A stretch of DNA of 64,000 bases from Limnovirga soli (GTDB lineage: Bacteria > Bacteroidota > Bacteroidia > Chitinophagales > Chitinophagaceae). This document shows, piece by piece, positions 1 through 9,134 of this stretch (positions are counted from its first letter, which is position 1; each line of letters starts with the position of its first letter). Made by a program: the position numbers and the translations under genes. Where the stretch lies: NCBI RefSeq assembly GCF_013106755.1, contig NZ_WHPF01000009.1, forward strand, positions 62,001 to 126,000, read 5' to 3'. A model generated the notes under the pieces. The model was not told where the DNA came from. It did no database searches and worked only from the letters and a program-made list of their open reading frames with translations.

Positions 1-111
1 CATCGGTTGGTTATTAATGAGGCAATGTTATGTGTTATGCTACAAATTAATAATGGCTGTAAGGCTTATCAGGCAATACTTACAGCTTTTTGCTGAATAG
101 TATTACCATTA

Positions 112-131
112 GTACAAGTGTGCGTCGCAAG
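112..131 (-). repeat. mosaic intergenic repeat, copy 1
   Basis: Copy of the dispersed repeat, with GTACAAG on the left and TGCGTCGCAA on the right, so the core is reversed relative to most minus-orientation copies. Preceded by AGTATTACC at 99-107, part of the longer flank shared with the copies near 21.58 and 50.1 kb. Bases 1-224 hold no gene. Confidence 0.7.
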
Positions 132-224
132 TAAGGCTGATGCTTGTGCAATTGCCCGGCTCAACAAAAAAAGAACCGTGTTTTAACATGGTTCAATATT
201 AAAGATGATATATAGAAAAAGCAT

Positions 225-683
225 TTAATTAAAAATGCCAGAAGTACTTTTCTTTTTAAAAGTATGTTGCAATAATTCTGCACTTTTTTTATAGAAGTAC
301 AGGTAAGGTTTTAATAAAGTAGTTATAAAACTTTGATCGGGTTTTACCTGCGTGCTGTTTACAAAATAGGCTGCGTTTTTTATATTAAATTGCACTTTTC
401 CTTCGGCCATATTTTCAAATAGGGCAATGCCATGTAATTGTAAACTTTCTGACATACCTTTTTTGTAAAAATGCAATTCTGCAGCAAAAACATTCCACGA
501 CTTTTCTGTTACCGGAAAATAATTGGTGCTTAACTGAATGGTATTGTCATCAATAAAATTAAAGGCTTCAATTCTGCCAACAGGTATACGTTCGCTGGCA
601 TCGTTAAAACAATAAAACATGGCTTGTTGCAGGGCATTGGCCATAGCAATATAAGGCGGTGGTGTGTGTTGGTGTTGTTCCAT
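225..683 (-). CDS. hypothetical protein (about 152 aa)
   Basis: Soluble protein of unknown function. I chose the ATG at 683 (MEQHQHTPPPY), because the frame extends further only through a TTG at 755 and an ATG at 722 that would add a Leu/Val-rich stretch unlike the rest. The body alternates short beta-like stretches (RIEAFNFIDDNTIQL, VQFNIKNAAYFV) and ends in a Lys-rich tail, loosely recalling small flavin-binding split-barrel proteins, but no family motif is firm. It stands alone, with a repeat copy downstream and a divergent LysE-type gene upstream. Confidence 0.6.
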   Translation of the reverse strand: MEQHQHTPPPYIAMANALQQAMFYCFNDASERIPVGRIEAFNFIDDNTIQLSTNYFPVTEKSWNVFAAELHFYKKGMSESLQLHGIALFENMAEGKVQFNIKNAAYFVNSTQVKPDQSFITTLLKPYLYFYKKSAELLQHTFKKKSTSGIFN

Positions 684-967
684 AGCAGAAACATTTATTG
701 TTTTGTAGACAAGCAAATACATAATCGCGTTGCTTGGCTGTAAACTAATTGACAAATTATGCTTTATAAAGTTTATTCCACATTAATCTTATGCACATAA
801 ACAAGTACGTTTTTTTAATTAATTAGGTTTTTGTTAAGAAATCTATCTGTCGGGGAAAGCAGATAAATGGTAACAAAATGATGGTTTATAAATACCTTAC
901 ACCTATCTTATTCAGATAAAGCACTTATTTTCGTATTTATTAATTTTCTTACTTCAATTACAGCTAC

Positions 968-1621
968 ATGATTGCTGCACTGGCAAAGGGATTTGCGCTG
1001 GGTTTATTACTAAGTATTTCTGTGGGCCCAGTAATCTTTTCTGTTATCAAGCAAAGCCTTAATAACGGGCATAAAGGTGGTTTTTCCTTTATTGCAGGTG
1101 TTTCTGCCAGTGATATTACCGTGGTATTAATTTGTAACCTGTTCACTTCTCTATTTCAATCCGCCATGTCGCATGAACTGGTAATTGGCAGCATAGGCAG
1201 CGCTTTTTTAATTTTAATGGGTTTGTACACCATATTTTTAAAAAAGGTAGCTACTACCGATGATGGGCGCCTTCCCTCGGCCACCATGCGCAAGAGAGAT
1301 ATGCTGGGTATTTTTCTCGCGGGTTATTTTATGAATTTATTAAACCCCGGGGTATTATTATTTTGGATAGGTGCTTCCACCGCAGTTATTTCTGGTTCTG
1401 AAAAGAATATACACCCCGACGAATATATTTTTATTGCATTTGCTGTATGCCTGCTTATTAATTTGATTGCCGATATCAGCAAAGTGATGCTTGCCGGTAA
1501 AATCAGGGAAAAGTTAAACCCACATAATATTCATATTATTAACAGGGTGGCGGGGCTTATTTATCTTGTATTTGGGGTTGTGCTTATTTATGGCATTTAT
1601 ACCAATAAATTGCCTCACTAA
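968..1621 (+). CDS. LysE/RhtB-type amino acid exporter
   Basis: 217-residue inner membrane protein of the LysE translocator family, which exports amino acids or related metabolites. It opens with a glycine-rich helix (FALGLLLSISVGPVIFSVIKQSL) holding the GP motif typical of the family's first membrane segment, followed by about five more hydrophobic segments. The region around residues 117-130 (GYFMNLLNPGVLLFW) matches the family's conserved N-P segment. The length is normal (about 200-215). The ATG at 968 directly precedes the first membrane helix. Substrate cannot be inferred. Confidence 0.88.
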   Translation: MIAALAKGFALGLLLSISVGPVIFSVIKQSLNNGHKGGFSFIAGVSASDITVVLICNLFTSLFQSAMSHELVIGSIGSAFLILMGLYTIFLKKVATTDDGRLPSATMRKRDMLGIFLAGYFMNLLNPGVLLFWIGASTAVISGSEKNIHPDEYIFIAFAVCLLINLIADISKVMLAGKIREKLNPHNIHIINRVAGLIYLVFGVVLIYGIYTNKLPH

Positions 1622-1687
1622 AAAATTGCCTTTCAATTTCTTTTTCTAACTGCATCTTCGTAGTATCTTCCGCAGGCAATTATTTTT

Positions 1688-2389
1688 ATGGTTAAAAAAA
1701 TATGGCATTATACCAAACGCATTTTACTGTACGCTTTTATAAGCTCGTTTATTTATTTATTGATTTGCAAATGGGTAATGCCACCCATTACTTTTACCCA
1801 AATAGGCAGTTTAATGGATGGCTATGGGTTAAAACGCGATTATGTTAGCTGGGACGAAATTTCGCCCAATGTAAAGCTGGCAGCCATGGCCAGCGAAGAC
1901 CAACTGTTCCCAGATCATAGCGGGTTTGATTGGGCTTCAATCCAAAAAAGTCTGCAAACCAATCCAAAAAAGAAAAATAAGGTGGCTGGCGCCGGTGCCA
2001 GTACCATTAGCCAGCAAACCAGTAAAAATGTTTTTTTATGGCAGGGCGAAAGCACCACCATGCGGTATATACGTAAAGTGCCCGAAGCATATTTTACCCA
2101 GCTTACCGAGTGGATTTGGGGCAAAAAGCGCATACTGGAAGTGTACTTAAATGTAATTGAAATGGGTAAGGGCATTTATGGTATTGAAGCAGCTTCGCAG
2201 GCCTATTTTCATAAACCGGCAAAAAATTTATCGCGGATGGAAGCGGCGCAAATTATTGCTTGCTTACCCAATCCTAAAATATATACTGTAAAACCTCAAA
2301 GCCGTTTTGTAGCACGTAAAACCGGCTGGATTTTACGACAAATGAATAATATAGCCAGCGACCCCGATGTGCAGGCATTAATAAAATAG
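1688..2389 (+). CDS. mtgA: monofunctional peptidoglycan transglycosylase MtgA
   Basis: GT51 glycosyltransferase that polymerises lipid II into glycan strands at the outer face of the inner membrane. A membrane anchor spans residues 12-30. The catalytic motif is at 68-82 (ASEDQLFPDHSGFDW, Glu70 as base), followed by GASTISQQTSKNVFL at 103-117 and KKRILEVYLNVIEMGKGIYG further on, all diagnostic for GT51. No transpeptidase domain follows, so it is the monofunctional form; 233 residues is the usual length. It lies 66 bp behind the LysE-type gene and could share its transcript. Confidence 0.95.
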   Translation: MVKKIWHYTKRILLYAFISSFIYLLICKWVMPPITFTQIGSLMDGYGLKRDYVSWDEISPNVKLAAMASEDQLFPDHSGFDWASIQKSLQTNPKKKNKVAGAGASTISQQTSKNVFLWQGESTTMRYIRKVPEAYFTQLTEWIWGKKRILEVYLNVIEMGKGIYGIEAASQAYFHKPAKNLSRMEAAQIIACLPNPKIYTVKPQSRFVARKTGWILRQMNNIASDPDVQALIK

Positions 2390-2499
2390 TAATTGCTCTT
2401 AATGGCTGGTAGTAAGGTTTATTGGATTATCTGCTGCAGTGATGATACTTTATAAGGTTAACTTGTTTTTGTATTTACTGCTGCCACGCATATCAACAG

Positions 2500-2518
2500 C
2501 ACAAGAGTGCGACGCAAC
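2500..2518 (-). repeat. mosaic intergenic repeat, copy 2
   Basis: CACAAGAGTGCGACGCAAC, tail type A (CTTGTRC when read on the minus strand), in the mtgA-gmk gap. Confidence 0.75.
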
Positions 2519-2673
2519 GGCTGCCGCTATCTTTTACTTATGCCTGGTCCATAAACCGAAAATAATTTAAGCGTTTAAATTGTGTACAATAGCACTGAAT
2601 TGTTTTGCACAATAGCCAACATAAAACCTGGTTCTAAGTAGCATCATTAACCAATAATACAGTTATTTGCACC

Positions 2674-3252
2674 ATGGAACATGCAATACCTAAAATTATT
2701 ATTATTACGGCGCCCAGTGGTGCCGGTAAAACTTCTATTACCCGCTATCTGTTGCAGAAATACCCGCAATTATCTTTTTCTATTTCGGCCACCACACGTG
2801 CCCCACGTGGTGAGGAACAGGATGGGGTAGATTACTATTTTATTAGTGCCGATGCCTTTAAACAAAAAATACAGGAAGAAGCTTTTATAGAATGGGAAAT
2901 GGTGTACGAAGGCAAATATTATGGTACCCTTAAAACAGAAATTAACCGTATTTGGCAGGCTGGTAAAGTACCCATGCTGGATATTGATGTGAAAGGTGCC
3001 TTGCATGTGCAAAGCCAAAACCCGGGCAATACCTTATCAGTTTTTATCGAGCCTCCATCGGTGGAGGAGCTGCACACCCGGTTATTGGCCCGTGGTACCG
3101 AAACACCCGAAAGCCTGGAAACCCGGTTAAGCAAAGCGGCTTACGAAATTTCGTTTAGTCACCAGTTTAACCACATAATTGTAAATAAAGAACTGCCGCT
3201 GGCCTGCGAACAAACCGAAGCCGCCATAAAAGCTTTTTTGGGTTGGCAATAA
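2674..3252 (+). CDS. gmk: guanylate kinase
   Basis: Phosphorylates GMP to GDP with ATP in the cytoplasm. P-loop APSGAGKT at residues 13-20, then the GMP-binding segment SISATTRAPRGEEQDGVDYYF, and the LDIDVKGALHVQ motif, all conserved in Gmk. The length (192) is normal for a bacterial enzyme with no extra domain. The ATG at 2674 leaves only seven residues before the first beta strand. It is 45 bp upstream of an SDR gene and probably co-transcribed with it. Confidence 0.97.
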   Translation: MEHAIPKIIIITAPSGAGKTSITRYLLQKYPQLSFSISATTRAPRGEEQDGVDYYFISADAFKQKIQEEAFIEWEMVYEGKYYGTLKTEINRIWQAGKVPMLDIDVKGALHVQSQNPGNTLSVFIEPPSVEELHTRLLARGTETPESLETRLSKAAYEISFSHQFNHIIVNKELPLACEQTEAAIKAFLGWQ

Positions 3253-3297
3253 GGCCATTAAAATAAGTAACTTACAAAACACTATAAAACCTGCCAT

Positions 3298-4116
3298 ATG
3301 CCATTTACCAATAAAACAGTATTTATAACCGGTGCCAGCAGGGGAATTGGCAAAGCTATTGCCCTTAAATTAGCCACAGCCGGAGCCAATATTGTTATTG
3401 CAGCGAAAAGCACCGAAGAAAACCCCAAACTGGGCGGTACCATTTTTTCTGCCGCGGCCGAGGTAGAAGCTGCCGGCGGCAAGGCATTGGCGGTACAGGT
3501 AGATATACGCCAGGAGGACCAAATAATAGCTGCCGTTGAAAAAACAGTTCAAACTTTTGGCGGTATAGATATCCTTATCAACAATGCATCGGCCATACAA
3601 CTTACGGGTACCGAGCAAACCGAAACCAAACGGTTCGATCTGATGCATAGCGTTAACGTACGGGGAACTTTTTTGGTAACCAAACACTGTATACCGCTGC
3701 TTAAAAAAAGCAGCAATGCGCATATACTTACCTTATCGCCACCCATAAATATAGAACCCCGCTGGCTGGGCCCGCATGTGGCATATACCATTAGCAAATA
3801 CAATATGAGCATGATGGCCATTGGCTGGGCGCAGGAGTTACAGCCCTTTCGCATAGCATCTAATGCGCTATGGCCCAAAACTACTATCGATACGGCAGCC
3901 GTACGTAATATACTGGGTGGAGAAATGCTGGCAAAAATGAGCCGCACCCCGCAAATACTGGCCGATGCGGCTTTTTATATACTAAGTAAATCCGCCGCTA
4001 CCTGCACTGGTAATACGTTTATTGACGAAGCGGTTTTTGCCGCCGAAGGCATTACCGATCTTTCGGCCTATTCCGTAGTACCCGGCGCCAATCTTTACCC
4101 CGATTTGTTTATTTAA
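3298..4116 (+). CDS. short-chain dehydrogenase/reductase, HSDL2-like
   Basis: NAD(P)-dependent oxidoreductase of the classical SDR fold. TGASRGIG cofactor loop at 11-18, NNAS at 95-98, catalytic Ser147 (LTLSP), Tyr163 and Lys167 (YTISK). The sequence GPHVAYTISKYNMSMMAIGWAQEL and the long segment after it resemble the SDR domain of hydroxysteroid dehydrogenase-like protein 2, but no sterol-carrier domain follows. The substrate is unknown. It follows gmk by 45 bp and ends in a convergent gap carrying repeats. Confidence 0.88.
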   Translation: MPFTNKTVFITGASRGIGKAIALKLATAGANIVIAAKSTEENPKLGGTIFSAAAEVEAAGGKALAVQVDIRQEDQIIAAVEKTVQTFGGIDILINNASAIQLTGTEQTETKRFDLMHSVNVRGTFLVTKHCIPLLKKSSNAHILTLSPPINIEPRWLGPHVAYTISKYNMSMMAIGWAQELQPFRIASNALWPKTTIDTAAVRNILGGEMLAKMSRTPQILADAAFYILSKSAATCTGNTFIDEAVFAAEGITDLSAYSVVPGANLYPDLFI

Positions 4117-4155
4117 ATTATTGTGTACCCGGCTACAAAACAAGCAGCAGCATTA

Positions 4156-4177
4156 CTTGCGTCGCACTCTTGTACGG
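4156..4177 (+). repeat. mosaic intergenic repeat, copy 3
   Basis: Core TTGCGTCGCAC with tail type A (TCTTGTACGG), then GGATACGTTACGCAGC, a diverged form of the long flank. It lies between the convergent SDR and helicase genes and is preceded by CCCGGCTAC at 4129-4137. Confidence 0.8.
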
Positions 4178-4222
4178 TTGGATACGTTACGCAGCTTTTA
4201 TGAAAACAAAAAAACTATTAGG

Positions 4223-4298
4223 TATTAGCTGTTGGCTATTAGCTGCTAGCTTATTGTAATTGATAATTGGCTGTTTGGCTAATGGCTAACAGCTAGTG
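4223..4298. repeat. imperfect inverted repeat of TTAGCTGTTGGCTA units
   Basis: Arms at 4223-4242 and 4279-4298 are complementary at about 16 of 20 positions and are built from short GGCTAATAGC-like units. The position just past the end of the helicase gene would suit a transcription end structure, though there is no clear T-run. Confidence 0.5.
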
Positions 4299-4325
4299 GC
4301 TAATGGCCAAATGCAAGGCCTTTAT

Positions 4326-6671
4326 CTACTCAACAATTCGCAGCCGGGCATAGTTGAGCATTATTTTTTTCTCGCCATTTAATTCAAATTGTACGGTGGC
4401 AATGGGGTTGTGTTTGGCGCCTTCCATTTTTATTACCAGTCCAAAGCCAAATTTTTGGTGTTCAACTTTTTGGCCGGCCTGCAGGTTGCTGGTATCGCTG
4501 GGTACAAAATCGGCGCTGGGTTTGTGTTCTACCACTTTGTTAGATGGTGGCACCACCGGCATATACGATGGCCTGGCATCGGGCTTTTTGGTGGGTGGTG
4601 CGCCGTATTTTTTTTCTATGTTTTGCGCATCGTTTGCATTGCCACGGTTCATTCTTTCGAAAGCCGTACCCATATTGTTAAAGCCCTGGTTACGGGCACC
4701 GCCGCCGGCATAGGTTTTATCAATAAAAGCTTCGGGCATTTCTTCTAAAAAGCGGCTGGGCTCGTTTTGTACCAGTTGCCCAAAGCGGTAACGAGAGTTG
4801 GCATAGGTTAACCACAGCCTTTGTTTGGCACGGGTTACGGCAACATAAAACAGGCGGCGTTCTTCTTCCAGCTCTTCACGGGTATTAATACTCATGGCAT
4901 TGGGGAAAAGTGTTTCCTCAATACCCCCTACAAATACACATTCAAATTCAAGGCCTTTGGCGGCATGTATGGTCATCATTTTAACCGTGTCGCTATCGGC
5001 TTTATCATCATCGGCATCGGTAAGCAGGGTTATTTGCTGCAGGTAACTGCCCAGGCTTTTATCACCTACTTCTCCATCATCGTTCGATGGGCTTTCTGTC
5101 CATTCTTTTATGGAATTCAACAGTTCCTGTATATTCTCGTACCGGGCCAGGCCTTCGGTGGTTTTATCGTTAAATAATTCTTTAACCAGATTGGTATGTT
5201 TGCCTACATGAACGGCTACATCGTAGGCATTTTTATCGGTAAGCAAACTTTGAAAATAGCGTATCATGGTTACAAAATTCTGCAAGGCTTCCAGTGTGCC
5301 TGCTTTAAAACCAAACTCGCCTGCACGGCTAATTACATCGTACATGCTAATGTTTTGCTCGTTGGCATAAATTACGCATTTTTCAATAGTGGTTTTGCCA
5401 ATACCGCGTACCGGATAATTAATGATGCGTTTTAATGCTTCCTCGTCTCTGGTATTAACCACAATGCGCAGGTAGGCCAGCAGGTCTTTTACTTCTTTGC
5501 GCTGGTAAAAGCTAAGTCCGCCATAAATGCGGTAGGCAATACCCATGCGGCGCAGGCTTTCTTCAAAAGCACGGCTTTGGGCATTGGTGCGGTATAGTAT
5601 GGCAAAATCTTTATTAAAAAAATGGTTGCGCAGTTTTTGTTCCTGTACCGTGTCGGCAACAAATTTGCCTTCATCATTATCTGTCATGGTGCGCACCAGC
5701 GTTATCTTTTCGCCCTCTTTGTTTTCGGTCCAAAGGTTTTTGGGTATTTGGCCTTTATTGTTTTTAATTACTTCGTTGGCTACGTTAATAATGCTTTGGC
5801 TGCTGCGGTAGTTTTGTTCCAGCTTTACTACTTTAACATCATCGTAATCTTTTTGAAACTGTAAAATATTTTCGATGGTAGCGCCACGAAAGCTATAGAT
5901 ACTTTGGGCATCATCGCCCACTACACAAATATTCTCGTGTGCTGCAGCCAGCAGCTTGGTAATTTGATACTGTACGGCATTGGTATCCTGGTACTCATCA
6001 ATCAATATAAACTTAAACTTATGCTGGTATTTGTGCAGGCTTTCGGGGTTGTTGTGTAACAGCTCGTACATTTTGAAAAGCAAGTCATCAAAATCCATGG
6101 CGCCGTTTTTAAAACAGCGGGCGGCATAGGCGGCATAAATTTGGGCAATCATGGGGCGGTTGGCACGCATATCTTCCTGCTGAATATAATAGTCAGTAGC
6201 ATATTCTGCCGGACCAACCAATGCATTTTTAGCCGAAGAAATGCGGTTATGTACCACATTGGGTTTATAATGTTTATCGTCTAAATTTAATTCGTTTATA
6301 ACGGTTTTTAAAACGCTGCGGCTATCATCGGTATCGTAAATGGTAAAATTGCTGGGGTAGCCAATGCGGTGGGCTTCTGCACGTAAAATGCGGGCAAATA
6401 CACTGTGAAAAGTACCAATATATAAATTGCGGGCTTCGCTGTTGCCCAGAATTCTTTCAATACGTTCTTTCATTTCGGCGGCGGCCTTATTGGTAAAAGT
6501 AAGTGCCAGTATATTAAAGGCATCAACGCCATTGGCCATTAGGTGGGCAATACGGGTGGTAAGTACTTTTGTTTTACCGCTACCGGCGCCGGCCACAATC
6601 ATTAACGGGCCTTTTATATGTGTAACCGCTTCGAATTGCGGTTCATTCAATCCTTTTAAATAATCCTGCAT
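4326..6671 (-). CDS. uvrD: UvrD/PcrA-family ATP-dependent DNA helicase
   Basis: Superfamily 1A 3'-5' helicase acting in nucleotide excision repair and in clearing proteins from DNA. Walker A GAGSGKT at 28-34, Walker B DEYQDTN at 225-231, motif III VGDDAQSIYSFRGA just after, and late motifs TIHAAKGLEFECVFVGG and VAVTRAKQRLWL. The C-terminal linker is low in complexity (Asn/Gly/Pro) and ends in a Tudor-like segment (GQKVEHQKFGFGLVIK), the PcrA/UvrD arrangement that binds RNA polymerase. The length of 781 is usual for Bacteroidota. Single gene on its strand, with repeat-bearing gaps on both sides. Confidence 0.96.
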   Translation of the reverse strand: MQDYLKGLNEPQFEAVTHIKGPLMIVAGAGSGKTKVLTTRIAHLMANGVDAFNILALTFTNKAAAEMKERIERILGNSEARNLYIGTFHSVFARILRAEAHRIGYPSNFTIYDTDDSRSVLKTVINELNLDDKHYKPNVVHNRISSAKNALVGPAEYATDYYIQQEDMRANRPMIAQIYAAYAARCFKNGAMDFDDLLFKMYELLHNNPESLHKYQHKFKFILIDEYQDTNAVQYQITKLLAAAHENICVVGDDAQSIYSFRGATIENILQFQKDYDDVKVVKLEQNYRSSQSIINVANEVIKNNKGQIPKNLWTENKEGEKITLVRTMTDNDEGKFVADTVQEQKLRNHFFNKDFAILYRTNAQSRAFEESLRRMGIAYRIYGGLSFYQRKEVKDLLAYLRIVVNTRDEEALKRIINYPVRGIGKTTIEKCVIYANEQNISMYDVISRAGEFGFKAGTLEALQNFVTMIRYFQSLLTDKNAYDVAVHVGKHTNLVKELFNDKTTEGLARYENIQELLNSIKEWTESPSNDDGEVGDKSLGSYLQQITLLTDADDDKADSDTVKMMTIHAAKGLEFECVFVGGIEETLFPNAMSINTREELEEERRLFYVAVTRAKQRLWLTYANSRYRFGQLVQNEPSRFLEEMPEAFIDKTYAGGGARNQGFNNMGTAFERMNRGNANDAQNIEKKYGAPPTKKPDARPSYMPVVPPSNKVVEHKPSADFVPSDTSNLQAGQKVEHQKFGFGLVIKMEGAKHNPIATVQFELNGEKKIMLNYARLRIVE

Positions 6672-6772
6672 GGGTGCAAGTTAAGTTGATTGCCCGAGAG
6701 GTTGAAAGCCTGATTAACAACAACTGTGGAAATATTTATGGTGCCGGCTATGGAAATACTATTTGGCTTTAC

Positions 6773-6792
6773 TTGTGTCACTCACTTGTACG
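6773..6792 (+). repeat. mosaic intergenic repeat, copy 4a (TTGTGTCACTC core)
   Basis: TTGTGTCACTC core variant with tail A (ACTTGTACG). It is an exact 20-bp inverted match to 6887-6906. Confidence 0.85.
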
Positions 6793-6886
6793 GCAACAAA
6801 AAGGGCAGCAGGTAATACAGGGTTACCATATTGATTGTTGTAAATAAGATGAATACCATGTATTATTTGCTGAAAAGCAATTGGAA

Positions 6887-6906
6887 CGTACAAGTGAGTG
6901 ACACAA
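6887..6906 (-). repeat. mosaic intergenic repeat, copy 4b (inverted partner of 4a)
   Basis: Perfect reverse complement of 6773-6792. The pair encloses 94 bp without a gene and could fold as one long hairpin. Confidence 0.85.
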
Positions 6907-6945
6907 CGGATGCTGCATGCTTATTCTGTCGCCTGCTTAATAATG

Positions 6946-8499
6946 CTATAACCTGCGTTTACTGGCTTTTACTTTTGCCTGGATGATGATGCTTACCGGT
7001 TTATCGTACACCTTACTTTCTACCCATGATATGATATCCAGATAAGCAAAGGAGCGGGTTTCGAAACGGCTTTTTTCGTATTGGCTGATAATGGCAAGGA
7101 ATTTTTCAAATTCGGGTTTTATTTTACGCGGGGAGATTTCGAATGATTTGCGTAAAAATTTAAACATGGCTTCTTCAATTACCGTTAAGTTTTGCATTTT
7201 AGCCATAAAGCGGTATACCGATTTTATAAGGTATTCCAAGATATCCATATTTCCGAGCTCGTAGTGCGCAATTAAATGGACCAGGCGTGCATAACATTGC
7301 AGGTCTATGCGCAAATCAACCGGGCCGTTAATAATTTTTTGCAGATAGTCGATAGATGTTTCATAATCGCCGCTCCCAAAATAAAGGGTAGCAATTTTAT
7401 AATTAAAAACCAACACCCGATGTTTATCAATATATAGTTCGTATTCTTTTAGTTTTTCTTCAATTTCTGGTACATGTAAAAGGCCTTCTTTAAAAGTACC
7501 CATCATCAGGTGCTGGTTAATACGGGCACTGTTAATGTATACAAAAGTGTGTATCCTGAAATTGTCGTGTTGGGTAGCTGCCGGGGTATGTGAAAAAGCC
7601 TCAAACTTACGCAGTGTATTGGCAAATCGGGTGTAATTACGTAAATCGAAATGGGCGTTTAAGAGATTGTGCATGCCTTTTACATAGTGGCCAGTTTCTA
7701 CGCTGATCATTAAAGGTTCAGCATCAAACAATTCAATCCACTTATGGCTGTACCTGTAATACATTAAAAAATCCTGTCTGATAAAAGCATACCAGCAATA
7801 GCTTTGATAGAGGTATAGTTTCTCGTAAAAATTAGTAATCGCTTCGGGTTGATCAGGCAAATTGGCTTTAAAGAATTTTCTGATATCGGCTTCGTCATCA
7901 AGGTTGCGTGCATGGCCGTTTTTTACATACCAGCGGTAAAGCAATAATGCCAGATTGGATAACCGGGTAACACGTTCTATATGCCCGCTTATTTCTGTTG
8001 CTTCGCTGGATAGATTGGCTGTTTTTTCCAGGGAACTACGGGTAATGTGAAGGGTTTCAATTTTCTTTTCCAGTGAAATAACCTGCGCCAGAAAATTGTA
8101 TTTATGATTGGCTTTGGCTAATTCTTTTGCTTTTTCTAAAATTTTAAGACTTTGTAGCTTGAGGCCTTTATTATACAACAGGCGGGCATAATCTAAATGC
8201 TCACTTAATTGCAGGTCTACATTCTCGGTACTTTTTAATAAGCGTAAGCTGGCGAGTAATTGTTTGTTGAGATGCGATTTTAAATTGGCTAACTGGGGTT
8301 TGGTGATATTAGGCAGTTTTTTAAGCAAGGTTTTCTCATCATATTCTACCATTTTATCCAGAGCGTCAAATAAATGGATGATTTTGAGGTCATCATTACC
8401 AGAACTTCTTTTGATATATAATTTAAAATGCCTTTTTTCAGCCTTCTCAAGTGATCGGATTAACTGAAATAAAGCATCTGTCAACGTGTTGGGCATCAT
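6946..8499 (-). CDS. helical protein of unknown function (517 aa)
   Basis: Unrecognised. The whole chain is predicted helical, with repeated Leu/Tyr/Arg-rich helices (LLYRWYVKNGHARNLDDEAD, ATLYFGSGDYETSIDYLQKI) that look like degenerate TPR repeats, roughly from residue 90 to 400. No signal peptide or membrane segment, so cytoplasmic. Two adjacent ATGs at 8494-8499. Proteins of this type (LIRSLEKAEKRHFKLY start) recur in Chitinophagaceae genomes without a known role. It diverges from the possible small RNA and the FIST operon. Confidence 0.8.
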   Translation of the reverse strand: MMPNTLTDALFQLIRSLEKAEKRHFKLYIKRSSGNDDLKIIHLFDALDKMVEYDEKTLLKKLPNITKPQLANLKSHLNKQLLASLRLLKSTENVDLQLSEHLDYARLLYNKGLKLQSLKILEKAKELAKANHKYNFLAQVISLEKKIETLHITRSSLEKTANLSSEATEISGHIERVTRLSNLALLLYRWYVKNGHARNLDDEADIRKFFKANLPDQPEAITNFYEKLYLYQSYCWYAFIRQDFLMYYRYSHKWIELFDAEPLMISVETGHYVKGMHNLLNAHFDLRNYTRFANTLRKFEAFSHTPAATQHDNFRIHTFVYINSARINQHLMMGTFKEGLLHVPEIEEKLKEYELYIDKHRVLVFNYKIATLYFGSGDYETSIDYLQKIINGPVDLRIDLQCYARLVHLIAHYELGNMDILEYLIKSVYRFMAKMQNLTVIEEAMFKFLRKSFEISPRKIKPEFEKFLAIISQYEKSRFETRSFAYLDIISWVESKVYDKPVSIIIQAKVKASKRRL

Positions 8500-8609
8500 A
8501 ACTAAAATCTCCTGTAGTTCAATGATAGTAAAGGTTTTGCAATTTCAAATCCTTTTAGCCATCATGAAATAACGAACAATATGATTCTGAACTAAAAAAA
8601 AGTCATCTT

Positions 8610-8790
8610 ACTTTCGTTTTAGAAAGGAAGATGATCATACAGCAAGCAATCGTTAGGAAGCAATAGTTAAAGGCACAAATAAAGTTTATCTGGCATGATA
8701 AACTGAAAATAAAAAGATAATTAGAACTCTTTCATATGGCAAGCAATCGTTAGAGGCCAGTCCGTTTCTACGGAAGGGCTTTTTTTATTT
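8610..8790 (+). ncRNA. putative small RNA with 15-nt direct repeat and own terminator
   Basis: The stretch has no ORF but is structured. GCAAGCAATCGTTAG occurs exactly twice (8642-8656, 8739-8753). Between the copies is an 8-bp hairpin (AGTTTATC 8683-8690, GATAAACT 8697-8704), and the second copy runs into a T-tailed hairpin. A TACTTTCG element near 8610 is one mismatch from the -7 consensus. The terminator is about 345 bp upstream of the FIST gene, so an independent short transcript or a long leader with premature termination is possible. Inference only. Confidence 0.35.
8756..8788 (+). terminator. intrinsic terminator of the putative small RNA
   Basis: TCCGT (8761-8765) pairs with ACGGA (8770-8774), the outer GCC with GGC, followed by a run of eight T from 8780. 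Confidence 0.6.
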
Positions 8791-9134
8791 TCGGATGCCA
8801 AGATAATGCTAAATATTATATTACCAACAATTTTCTGCTAAGATTTTGCACAATTGGTTTTTTTTCTAATAAAAATTCCCTTCATTTTTAATTACTGTTA
8901 AATAGTTGCAAACAGTATATCCGCCCAATAAAATATTGCGTACATTTTTACATTGATTAACAATAAGTTGCATACTTTATTAGTTTTTTGTTTACATAAT
9001 TCAGACATTTTTTCCATTAAATTCAACATTCTGAAGCTTTTTGGGCCTACTTTAAATTTTACTTAAAATTTAATTGTTAGTATAAATTCTTGTATTAACT
9101 TTAATTTTAATCAGTATTCTAAAAACCAATATAC

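Larger units (their letters stand above)
8500..9134. other. 635-bp gene-free divergent gap
   Basis: Very AT-rich. It holds the putative small RNA and terminator at 8610-8790, then about 340 bp that presumably contains the FIST-operon promoter. I see no ORF and no copy of the mosaic repeat. Confidence 0.6.
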
